Origin: Oscillospiraceae bacterium
Lineage (GTDB): Bacteria; Bacillota; Clostridia; Oscillospirales; Ruminococcaceae
Length of the DNA stretch: 49,628 nucleotides
Assembly: GCA_017436575.1 (NCBI GenBank)
Contig: JAFSCU010000039.1
Span: 1 to 49,628 of the forward strand
Direction: 5' to 3'
Under the pieces are notes generated by a model that did no database searches, was not told where the DNA came from, and saw nothing but the letters and a program-made list of their open reading frames with translations. The position numbers were made by a program, and so were the translations under genes. Positions 7,683-15,900 of the stretch are shown here, in pieces (within the stretch, counting starts at the first letter, position 1; each line of letters starts with the position of its first letter).

Positions 7683-8987
7683 ATGAACAAACACATTGAC
7701 GACAGGGACAAGCTGTATCCTGTTACCAAGGGTAACCAGCTGATTCAGAACAGCCGTTACAATCTCACACTGCAGCAGCAAAAACTGGTGGCCTATGCCA
7801 TATCAAAAATCAAACCACAGGATAATCACTTTGAGTGGCTGGACATTACTGTCAGCGACTTTAATTCCCTGTGCGGCAAAACGGGCAACCCGGGCAACAA
7901 TGACTACCTGCTGTTCCGTGATTCAATTATGGGCCTGTCTGAAACATTTTTCCTTGAGGAATTAGAAACAGATGAGAACGGCAATGCAAAACGCGACAAA
8001 AACGGCAATTTTATCAAACGTACAACCAATGTGAACTGGTTTGATTTTGAGTTGGAAGAACGAATCAATTCCAAAGGAGAAACCGTTGCATCAAAGGGTA
8101 AAATTAAGCTGAATGAAAAGCTGAACAAGCATCTTATAGGACTGAAAGGTGTGTACACATCCTATTCCCTGCAGTATATAATGCCGATGAGAAGCAAATT
8201 CTCTATCAGGCTGTATGAGTACATCAAGAGTTTTTCCAACTATGGTGAAAAGATTGAAATAGACCTGGAAGAACTGAAAGACGTACTGCTGTCTGAAAAT
8301 GATGGTGTGCGAGATCCTAACAAATATAAAAAATATGCTGATTTTCAGCGCCGTGTGCTGGATGACTCCATTGAGGAAATAAACAGGTATACAGACATTA
8401 ATGTGGAAATTCTGGAAGCAAAGAAAATCAAGCGCGTGGTTTACGCTCTGGTATTCAGAATCAGCTTCAAGACACAGGTGCTGGATAAAGACAATAATCC
8501 GGTTGATCTGTCTGAAAATGACCTCTCCCCTGCCCTGTTCAGCTACAGCCATGGAGCATCAAAACCAAAGTTCAAGGCAGAACTGCTTAAGCGTGTAAAC
8601 ATAAACTGTGCTGATGAAAAGGAAAAACAGGTGTGGGATATGCTGCAGAACCGGTATGCTGCCCTGGCAAACCGCCATACAAAGGAAGACAGACGTATTG
8701 ACGGCGGCAATGTACAATACATAGATCTGTTCAATGAAATGATAGAAAAAGATCGGCTGGAAAGCTTTATCAATGCACAGCTGGATAAGTATGCTTCCCG
8801 CCAGTGGGAAAATCTGCTGGAAGAAAGGGCTGTCAGCAACCCTGATGCATACACCAGGGCTTGTGTAAAAAATGATATTGAATCCTGGCAGGAGTTTCTT
8901 AACAGAAGTGAGAAAACCTTTTATGAGACCTCCCTTGCTGACACACCGGAATGGGATATTTCCGTGCCGAAGTTTAAAGTTGACTAA
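7683..8987 (+). CDS. repB: Plasmid replication initiator, Rep_3 (RepB) superfamily
   Basis: A 434-residue initiator that binds the iterons upstream and opens the origin for host replication enzymes. The N-terminus (NQLIQNSRYNLTLQQQKLVAYAISK) is the classic first winged-helix of Rep_3 proteins, and MPMRSKFSIRLYEYIKSF with the following DLEELKDVL is the second, DNA-binding winged helix. A C-terminal extension of ~150 residues beyond the usual Rep_3 core is charged and of unknown role. The start at 7683 follows AAGGAG with a six-base spacer. A strong terminator follows the stop codon, so it is transcribed alone. Confidence 0.92.
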   Translation: MNKHIDDRDKLYPVTKGNQLIQNSRYNLTLQQQKLVAYAISKIKPQDNHFEWLDITVSDFNSLCGKTGNPGNNDYLLFRDSIMGLSETFFLEELETDENGNAKRDKNGNFIKRTTNVNWFDFELEERINSKGETVASKGKIKLNEKLNKHLIGLKGVYTSYSLQYIMPMRSKFSIRLYEYIKSFSNYGEKIEIDLEELKDVLLSENDGVRDPNKYKKYADFQRRVLDDSIEEINRYTDINVEILEAKKIKRVVYALVFRISFKTQVLDKDNNPVDLSENDLSPALFSYSHGASKPKFKAELLKRVNINCADEKEKQVWDMLQNRYAALANRHTKEDRRIDGGNVQYIDLFNEMIEKDRLESFINAQLDKYASRQWENLLEERAVSNPDAYTRACVKNDIESWQEFLNRSEKTFYETSLADTPEWDISVPKFKVD

Positions 8988-8990
8988 AAA

Positions 8991-9010
8991 GAGCCGCAAG
9001 GCTCTTTTTT
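8991..9010 (+). terminator. rep terminator
   Basis: GAGCC, GCAA loop, GGCTC, then seven T; flanking A-run and T-run extend the stem. Confidence 0.88.
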
Positions 9011-9125
9011 TGTGACATAAATATTTACATTTGTCCTGAAAATATTAAAAAGCAGAATATGCACGGCCCCTACTTTCCTCTGCCCTGCTGCAAGAAAGAA
9101 AATATAATGTAAGCAGCATAAATTC

Positions 9126-9353
9126 CGTTGCTATACGCACGGCGCATTATAAGCGATTGCAGGGACGTAGTCCCTGCTGTCCTGCTGTGCAGACCCTTAA
9201 TAAAATGTGTTATGTTGTAGCAACGATTCAACAGTGAAAATACAAATTCTGATTGACTTTGCATCTGTAACTTGATATTATTGAATTATAAACATAGATA
9301 AACTGTTAAAAAATATTTATAGCAACGTTTCAACATTGAAAACAACAGTGAAA
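9126..9353. promoter_or_regulatory. Partition-site or operator repeats and parA promoter region
   Basis: The 350 bases between rep and parA carry TAGCAACG(A/T)TTCAACA(G/T)TGAAA twice in direct orientation (9216-9241 and 9318-9343), an inverted TATAGCAACG core at 9126-9135, and AACAGTGAAA at 9230 and again at 9344. Each long copy holds a small inverted repeat TTCA...TGAA. A perfect eight-base hairpin, GCAGGGAC GTA GTCCCTGC, is at 9159-9177 without a T-tail. Repeats placed like this before parAB usually serve as the centromere (parS) and as the operator for ParA/ParB autoregulation; which does what cannot be told here. Confidence 0.65.
9253..9281 (+). promoter_or_regulatory. par operon promoter
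   Basis: TTGACT (9253), 17 bases, TATTAT (9276), placed between the two long repeats. Confidence 0.65.
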
Positions 9354-9362
9354 GGATAAATT

Positions 9363-10208
9363 ATGGCAATCTGTATATCAATAGTTGTAGGCAAAGGCGG
9401 TGCTGGTAAAACCACCACCTGTGTAAATCTGGCCAGTGCAATGGCTATGGACGGTAACAAAGTGCTGGTGGTAGACACAGACACACAGGCAAACACCACT
9501 ATGTTCCTCACTTCTTATAAACTGAATGAAAAAGCTTTTGGTGGCAAAGGCCTGTTTGATATGATACGCGCCTGGGGACTGATAGATGTGGAAAACTACA
9601 TCCACCCTACCCAGATAGAAGGAATTGATGTAATTGTGTCCAACGATGCCACCCCTCTTATTCCGCAGCAGCTGGAAACACTGGAAAAGGTGGCCGGAAT
9701 AAAAGCAGAAGAGTTTCTGCTGCACGCCTTGTCAGAAGTAGCTGAAAACTATGATTATATCCTGATAGACACACCGCCTGCACAGAATGATGTGCTGGTG
9801 CAGAATGCACTGCTGGCATCAGATCATGTGATTATTCCTGTGAAACTGGACGAACAGTGTATAGACGCCCTGAAACTGTCTGACGGCCTGCGCATGCAGC
9901 TGGAAAAAGATTACGATACTGAAATAAACCTGCTGGGCATACTGCCAACGATGGTGGAACGTACTGCTCTGACCAGCTATTATCTGGACTTGGCTTTTGT
10001 AAACAAAGACCGGGAGGAAAATCCTGCTGCAGAAGAACTGGCTATTCCATATGCAGATAAGCTGTTCAGAACATATATCCACAAGGGCAATGTTATAAAC
10101 GAATCCAGCCTGTACAAAAAACCGGCACTGCTTATCAACAAAAAAGCAAAACCTTGTGTTGACTATGTAAACTTGTGGGCAGAAATAAAAGAAAGGATGG
10201 GCGTATAA
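9363..10208 (+). CDS. parA: ParA family partition ATPase
   Basis: A 281-residue cytosolic ATPase that, with ParB and a centromere, distributes plasmid copies to daughter cells. The deviant Walker A motif GKGGAGKTTT has the signature Lys11 and the P-loop Lys16. The switch I-like VVDTDTQANTT and the Walker B ILIDTPPAQND follow in the right order. It lacks an N-terminal DNA-binding extension, so it is type Ib/soj-like in size. The start at 9363 follows AAAGGA. The stop codon overlaps the ATG of parB by one base, a translationally coupled pair. Confidence 0.93.
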   Translation: MAICISIVVGKGGAGKTTTCVNLASAMAMDGNKVLVVDTDTQANTTMFLTSYKLNEKAFGGKGLFDMIRAWGLIDVENYIHPTQIEGIDVIVSNDATPLIPQQLETLEKVAGIKAEEFLLHALSEVAENYDYILIDTPPAQNDVLVQNALLASDHVIIPVKLDEQCIDALKLSDGLRMQLEKDYDTEINLLGILPTMVERTALTSYYLDLAFVNKDREENPAAEELAIPYADKLFRTYIHKGNVINESSLYKKPALLINKKAKPCVDYVNLWAEIKERMGV

Positions 10209-11344
10209 TGAGCAAACTTTCAAAACTGACAAGCCAGGCGAAAAAAACAAAGCCTGCAGCATTCACAGAAGATGCCATTAAAAATTTCACACAGAAAATT
10301 GAAGATACAGGTGTAGTAGAAACCGTTGCTACTGCAAAAATACAATACAATCCTTTTAACGATTACAGGGAAGGGGACAATGAAGAAAGCATACGTTCAC
10401 TGGCTGAGGATATTGACAGACAGGGCCTGTTGCATAATTTGGTTGTTTCCGAAAAGGTGGAAAACGGGCAGACTACCTATCTGCTGATTTCCGGTGAGCG
10501 CCGCCTGCGCGCTATCCGCCTGCTGACTGAAAGGGAAGTGGAAAAGGTGAAGAATGGCGGGGTAGGGGACCCGGGCAAATACGCCACTGTAAACTGCCGC
10601 GTGGTGAAAGGCCTGACAGATCGCCAGGAAATGATAATGCTGGATGCTGCCAATCTGCAGACCAGAGGAGGGGCAGGGGATGAGGCTGCCACCAGAAAAG
10701 CAATGGTGCGCTACCGTGAAAATGTAATGGAAGAATATGGTCTGACAAATGAACAGGTGCGCGACATTATTGTAGATATGAGTCCTATGGGCTACACCAC
10801 TGTAAATTCCAACCTCATAATTGAGGACAATCTGCGTGCTGAGCTTAAAGCAATGCTGGACAGCAACGAAATAAACAAAAAACAGGCTCTGGCATTTGCA
10901 AAACTGTCCCAGACACAGCAAAAACTGATTACCGATGAAATTTCCGTTTTAAAAGGCGTTTGCACAAAAGCGGACAAGGATTACTCTGAAGAGGTAAAAA
11001 AGGCCGTAAAAGGCTTTTTTGACGCCACAGAAGAGAAAACAGACAAAAAGGTGGATGAGAAACTGGCGCAAACAGCCGCACAGCTTAAAATCCGCCGGGC
11101 TGAGCTGGCTACTCTGGACAAACCTGCAAAAGCTACAGTAAAGCGTGCACAGCGCGATATGCTGCTGGCAGACTGTGATACTATTGCCAATAAAATCGCC
11201 CGTCTTTCCACACAGAAAGCCGTGGCAAACATCAGACGCTTTGATGCAGCAGCAGAGGAAGACAGCGTGAAAATTGCTGGCAGGATTGATGTCCTTATAG
11301 AAGAACTGCAGAATCTGAAAAAACTGATTGAGGGTGAAGAATAA
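10208..11344 (+). CDS. parB: ParB-like partition protein
   Basis: A 378-residue protein with a ParB/Srx N-terminal domain (residues ~30-110): IQYNPFNDYRE, ESIRSLAEDIDRQGLLHNLVV and the nucleotide-binding ISGERRLRA motif. A central HTH region follows and the C-terminal third is charged and helical, probably for dimerization. ParB-CTPases load onto parS and spread. I chose ATG 10208, which overlaps the parA stop and has AAAGGATGG upstream, over an in-frame ATG at 10175 inside parA. The stop overlaps the next ATG in the same way. Confidence 0.9.
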   Translation: MSKLSKLTSQAKKTKPAAFTEDAIKNFTQKIEDTGVVETVATAKIQYNPFNDYREGDNEESIRSLAEDIDRQGLLHNLVVSEKVENGQTTYLLISGERRLRAIRLLTEREVEKVKNGGVGDPGKYATVNCRVVKGLTDRQEMIMLDAANLQTRGGAGDEAATRKAMVRYRENVMEEYGLTNEQVRDIIVDMSPMGYTTVNSNLIIEDNLRAELKAMLDSNEINKKQALAFAKLSQTQQKLITDEISVLKGVCTKADKDYSEEVKKAVKGFFDATEEKTDKKVDEKLAQTAAQLKIRRAELATLDKPAKATVKRAQRDMLLADCDTIANKIARLSTQKAVANIRRFDAAAEEDSVKIAGRIDVLIEELQNLKKLIEGEE

Positions 11345-11700
11345 TGGCAAGAGCCGTGAGAAAAAGATATGTGGTGCGCCTGCACCCTGTGGTTATGACG
11401 CAGATAACAGAAATGGCGGAAAAAGCCGGATATCTACCGGCCACCTATATCTCAAATATTCTTGAAATAAATACCCCGGACCGGTGGAAATATGAGATTT
11501 ATGACAGGGAAGGGGACTTCCAGCTGAAACGCGGACCAGGCAATACAAATGCAAAACAGACGTCAGTATATCTGTCGGATAAAACCTACAACGCCATAGG
11601 TAAAATCAGCGAAAACCTGATGGAAAATGTGGACAAAAATATGACCCCTACCTTTGTAATCCGTGACATTCTGACCAGATGGCTGGATGAAAACGGATAG
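11344..11700 (+). CDS. Small third gene of the par operon, tandem ribbon-helix-helix-like
   Basis: A 118-residue basic protein whose ATG overlaps the parB stop codon. Two segments look like ribbon-helix-helix units: residues 7-42 (KRYVVRLHPVVMTQITEMAE then ATYISNILEI) and residues 77-115 (TSVYLSDKTYNAIGKISE then TFVIRDILTRWL). A strand followed by two helices, twice, fits a DNA-binding protein that could act as centromere-binding adaptor or par operon repressor. I do not recognise a named family; the fold call is from pattern only. Confidence 0.65.
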   Translation: MARAVRKRYVVRLHPVVMTQITEMAEKAGYLPATYISNILEINTPDRWKYEIYDREGDFQLKRGPGNTNAKQTSVYLSDKTYNAIGKISENLMENVDKNMTPTFVIRDILTRWLDENG

Positions 11701-11727
11701 GGAAGGGGAGAAGTGAAAGGAATTATT

Positions 11728-12126
11728 ATGAAAAAGCAAGAAATTATTCAAATGTTTGAAAACAATTATGAGCAAATAAAAGATATGGTTTTCCGTTCAG
11801 CAATTCACCGGGTGAAGCCATCAGCAGAAGTATGCAGACCAATAGAAAAGGCACTGTCAATACTTGCAGAGGCCGGTAACAAAGAAGCAGCTGTACTTTA
11901 TGGGGCTGTTGCCGCGTATGACTATAATGATCACACTTTTGACAAGGAAAAGGCTGCAAAACTGCTGTTTAACAATAATGCCACAGAAGAGTATTATTTT
12001 TTTATAGAGGAAGAGTTCCGTGATGATGTGGATTGGGAATTCAATGAAGCACTGAATGAAGAACTGAAGGCATTTCCCCTTATCTATTTCTGTGAAGAGG
12101 TAATTGGCCGGGAAGAGGAAAGATAA
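11728..12126 (+). CDS. Hypothetical acidic helical protein of the par operon
   Basis: A 132-residue acidic protein of unknown function. Helical segments with alanine-rich stretches (ILAEAGNKEAAVLYGAVAAYDY) recall TPR or Sel1-like helix pairs but are too few to call. The ATG at 11728 follows AAAGGA; a GTG at 11713 behind GGAAGGGGAG is an equally possible start that would add five residues. It is 27 bases after the previous gene and is followed by a terminator, so it is probably the last gene of the par transcript. Confidence 0.7.
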   Translation: MKKQEIIQMFENNYEQIKDMVFRSAIHRVKPSAEVCRPIEKALSILAEAGNKEAAVLYGAVAAYDYNDHTFDKEKAAKLLFNNNATEEYYFFIEEEFRDDVDWEFNEALNEELKAFPLIYFCEEVIGREEER

Positions 12127-12164
12127 CTGCGAAACTTGTCTGAAAAGATAATAATCCAATCAAC

Positions 12165-12206
12165 AAAATGATGGTGAGCACAGCAATTGCCTGCCATCAT
12201 TTTTTA
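12165..12206 (+). terminator. Terminator of the par operon
   Basis: AAAATGATGG (12165-12174) pairs with CCATCATTTTTT (12194 onward) around a 19-base loop. Confidence 0.75.
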
Positions 12207-12287
12207 TATCTGCGTCCATATTCCAATACAAAATGGAATAACTTAATTAAAAACAACAATTTGTATATGGTTTCAACACAAATAATC

Positions 12288-12425
12288 CCCGGATAGCACA
12301 TCAGATACCGGGGATATTATTTTGTGATTTAAATTAAGAAAATTCATAACCAGACCAATCATTATTCATTTTCTTCAGAACGGGCACACAGTTTCGCTGT
12401 CAATATTCAAGGGAAAGGTAAGAAC
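12288..12425 (-). pseudogene. Internally deleted rhuM remnant
   Basis: The hairpin and bases that follow copy the 3' end of the rhuM gene at 3547-3640: TTCATAA(C/T)CAGAC(C/T)AATCATTATT is shared, then CTTCAGAACG. Directly after it, 12393-12418 copies the 5' end of the same gene near 4442 (GTTTCGCTGTCAATATTCA). The two ends of the gene are thus fused with about 800 bases missing between them. It is non-coding debris, evidence that a second rhuM-type gene once stood here. Confidence 0.8.
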
Positions 12426-12440
12426 CTGGAATAACACATA

Positions 12441-12477
12441 ACCCGCAGGCAGAAAACTGCCTGCGGGTGTGGTTTTT
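12441..12477. terminator. Strong hairpin between the rhuM relic and the Cys-rich genes
   Basis: A perfect 12-base-pair stem (ACCCGCAGGCAG at 12441, CTGCCTGCGGGT at 12457) with an AAAA loop. The T-run (GGTTTTT) is on the plus strand, while the gene that ends here is on the minus strand. Confidence 0.75.
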
Positions 12478-12643
12478 ACTGCTGCCAGCACTTACCTTCT
12501 TTGGCTTTGAAATAATAGCATCTGGTATATTTGCCGCAACATACTTTTCTGGATGTTTCTTTCGGAAGTCTTCTTTCAGTCAGGGCACATATCTTACCGG
12601 CAGAAAGAATTTCTTCTCTGTGGATAAGGAAAGGACAAATCAT
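12476..12643 (-). CDS. Cysteine-rich microprotein, second of a tandem pair
   Basis: A 55-residue protein, MICPFL... to ...KCWQQ, ending at a TAA next to the strong hairpin. It shares a spaced pattern with the gene upstream: Cys3-Pro, Ile-Cys19-x-Leu-Thr, Cys35-Cys36, Cys42-x-Tyr-Tyr/Phe-Lys. Five cysteines at matching places argue for a real, paralogous, metal-binding or disulfide protein. The ribosome binding site is weak, so translation may depend on the upstream gene, whose stop is 40 bases away. Function unknown. Confidence 0.65.
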   Translation of the reverse strand: MICPFLIHREEILSAGKICALTERRLPKETSRKVCCGKYTRCYYFKAKEGKCWQQ

Positions 12644-12683
12644 ACTTATTGAACATCATTGTCTGCCGATTGGTATTCAGGCG

Positions 12684-12845
12684 TTACCAAAGACCTTTTT
12701 CCTTTTTGTAATAACGGCATTTGTCAAAATTACTGCAACAGGTTGCTTCGTAAGTAGTTTCAGAAATCTGCTGATGTGTAAGCTTGCAAATGCGTTCATA
12801 GTCGAACCAGTCAATGCTTCTGTAATCATAATATGGACATGTCAT
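12684..12845 (-). CDS. Cysteine-rich microprotein, first of a tandem pair
   Basis: A 53-residue protein behind a strong AAAAGGAG site with a nine-base gap to the ATG. Its cysteines are Cys3-Pro, Ile-Cys20-Lys-Leu-Thr, Cys36-Cys37 and Cys43-Arg-Tyr-Tyr-Lys, the same frame as in the paralogue downstream. The pattern fits a small zinc-binding knot. It is transcribed away from the NACHT ATPase gene across a ~140-base divergent promoter region, so the three genes may be co-regulated. I know no family with this signature. Confidence 0.75.
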   Translation of the reverse strand: MTCPYYDYRSIDWFDYERICKLTHQQISETTYEATCCSNFDKCRYYKKEKGLW

Positions 12846-12927
12846 AATTTTAATCTCCTTTTCATTTGATTTGTTATCTCTATTTTATCGTTGAAAAATT
12901 TAAAAGTAACAAAATTCCACCAAAACA

Positions 12928-12956
12928 TTTACATTTTCTCATTTTTTTTATATAGT
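12928..12956 (+). promoter_or_regulatory. Promoter of the NACHT ATPase gene
   Basis: TTTACA (12928), 17 bases rich in T, TATAGT (12951), then an AGGAG site at 12980. Confidence 0.6.
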
Positions 12957-12985
12957 GAAGACAGAGAAAAAAGGGGGGCAGGAGT

Positions 12986-15900
12986 ATGGAAAAATATTTT
13001 GTAGGTACACAGTCTTTTTCCGCGAAAAAGTTTGTATTTGATAATCTGGTTGTGGCCGCAGGCGGTAAAAACAACAACAGAGAGGTTACGGCTTTCCTTA
13101 ACCAATGGGACAGAAACAATGTCATTTTTTTTACTGATGAAAACAGTGAGCGGCAGATAAACGGTACAAAGTCAAAATTTGCAGGTTATTTCACTGGCGC
13201 AAAGGATGAAAAATGGGTAAAAACCAGATACACTGACAAAAATAAAAAATATCATAGTCTTGCCTCCCTGGCAGACAGCCTTGTTGACTACCTGCAGGAA
13301 GACGCTGATTTCTATGGTCTGCTTTCCACAGTGGCAGATGGGCTGGCAGTGATGAAAACAGAGGCAAACCACACCGGCTATGAGGAAAAAGGCTACAGAC
13401 CACAGGTGCTGGATGAACTGACTGAATACATCACAGCACAGCTGGCAGAGTGTGGCAAAAGTGGCCAGCGCAGAAAAAGGGAAGTATATGCTCGCGGCGC
13501 TGTGGCGGTGCTTACATATTTTGTGTCAAACGGCATGACATTTATGAAAACGGAAGAAAGAATTGCACCGGGTATGGAAAAATACCTGGACGCGCTGCCG
13601 GCCAGGGTACCGCATTACGATGACAGGCTGGTATGCTATCTGCATTATGATGGTGGCCAGAGAACACTAGAATATGTGGCGTACAGGGAAAAATATATTT
13701 TTGTACACGCCCAGCAAGGTGGGGCAGGAAAAACCACCCTTCTGGTGGAAACTGCCCGTAATCTGGCATCAAAGGGCAAGAAAACTGTTTTTATTCAGGG
13801 CAAAAAGGTGGACAGGGCGCCGGAAAAAGGAAACTTTCTTATAGGACAGATTGCAGAGATGTGTGACGACTGGCGGCAGCTTGCAGAAATGACAAACCCT
13901 TTTGCAGTCATTAAGAAAAGGGGTATAAATCAGAACATAACTCTATTTATAGACGGCATAAACGAAGCCACAGCAGCCGGCCAGAAACGCCTGCTGGAAG
14001 AAATAATAGACCTGCAGGCCAGAACTGCAGTAGCGATTGTGGTTTCTTCCAGATATGAACATAGCCTTCTGGAAAAAACAGGCTTCTGCAGGGTGGAACT
14101 GGCCTCTCTGGCACCGGAAAAGATACTTGGTGGCACAAAACTGGAACAGTATCTGAAAACAGACAGGGAATTGCAGGAGTATCTGAAAAAGCCTATGTTT
14201 CTGGCAGAGTACATGGCACCGGACTGCACATCCGTCAGACTGGCAGACCTGATTGAAAAAAGACATATCAGGGATGTGGAGAAAGCAGGGGGAGACAAAG
14301 ACATTCTCACGGCATACCTTGCTGCCTTTGTACACAGCACCTACAGGGAAAAAGGACGGCAGATGTATTTTACAAAGCAACAACTGGACAGATTTGTGGC
14401 AGAAAATCCATCAGGAAACAACACGGAGTATGTTTATCAGCAAATCTGCAGTATCTGGTCTGCAGAAGGGCAGACGGTGGCTTACCCACACGAAAATATA
14501 CGCGACTGGCTGATAGCCAACAATATTGCTGCAGAAATAGCAGACAACAGGGACTGCTATGCCACAGTGACACAGTTTTTTAGCGGTGATGTAGTTTATC
14601 CCCGGTTTGTTAAAAAACTGGTGAAAGAGCTGGCTGACGGCGGAAAAGTGATGGAATGTCTGCGTGAATACTCTCTTTCACCACAGCAGTGGCACAGCGA
14701 CAAAACAGCCGCTACCACCGGAATAATGGCAGGGATTTTCGGTGCGGAATATGGTCTGCATCAGCTTAACCTAACCGCATTCCGGTTTGACAGACCTGTA
14801 GCAGATGTATATCTGTATGACAGCAAGGTGTCAGATTATACATTCAATAAAAACGATATGACAAGCGCGGTATTTGCACTGGAATGGGATGAAAACAGGG
14901 AACAGCTGTATGCCGTTACAAGGAATGCAGTGATTGTATATGACAAAAAGTTGAAACAGCTGGCCGCCACAGACTTTGGCGGCAATGGCCGGCACATTGT
15001 GTACAGCCGGCAGGATAGGGAAAATATTGCCTTTGTCACTGCGGACAGGCAGGCGTATATATACAACAAGCAGGCAGGGACAGTCAGCAGAGTGCTGGAA
15101 GACAGGCAGGTATATGCGGTGGCGCCCTGTGCAGGTGGCTTTGTAGTAGGGGCCAGGGGCAGCGTTGCCATAATCAGGGGTGCCGATATACGGTGGACAG
15201 ATATCGAAACAGAGTTTCCGGCTATCCCGGCAGAAGTGGTGGGCGGCAGGATTGTATACGGAACAGGTACTGAAATCAGAATGACTGACGGAAAAACTGA
15301 CCGCCTGCTGTGGAGTGCACAGCAGCTAGTGGTGGCACACCGCGCAGTGCTGGATGATATGGAAATCAGCCGTATAGTGTCAGATGGCCCCGGCAGGTAT
15401 TTTGTTATGCTGCGCAAACCGGGTGTTACCCTGCTGTGCCACGTGTCTGTTATGGCAGGTGCAGACAGCCGCAGCTATGTTATTGCCCTGCTGGACGGCA
15501 GGGACCAGGGTGAGGATGAAAAAGAAAAATCATCCCTGATGGGCACTGTATCAATAGACAGTATGAAGTTCAATGACATAAAAAAAGACGGGGAGTACCT
15601 CTGGTGCGGACAAAATACAGGGTATATTTTTGTCTACAGAAGAATAGAGGGCGTGTGGAAGTTCTGTGACTGCATAAAAAGTCTGGGTGGCAAATTTGGC
15701 GAAAGTGTTGAAAGCCTGTGCAGGTTTGACAACAGGCTGGCGGCAGCTCTGTCTTCCCGCAGTCTTGTATTGCTGGACGTGGCCGCCGCAGGCGGGGACA
15801 TTATACTGACAGAAAGCCAGGTTGTAAAAGGGTCCAATATAGGTGTGCGCCGCCTTGTATTAAGCCGTGACAGGCTGAAAATGTATTCCATAAACTTCAA

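Noticed and set aside
9159-9177. Perfect hairpin as a terminator after rep
   Set aside because: It has no T-tail, and rep already has a strong terminator at 8991-9010; it is more likely part of the partition region.
12467-12869. Plus-strand open frames of 61 and 112 codons
   Set aside because: They are shadows of the two minus-strand cysteine-rich genes, which have a conserved cysteine pattern and, for the first, a strong ribosome binding site.
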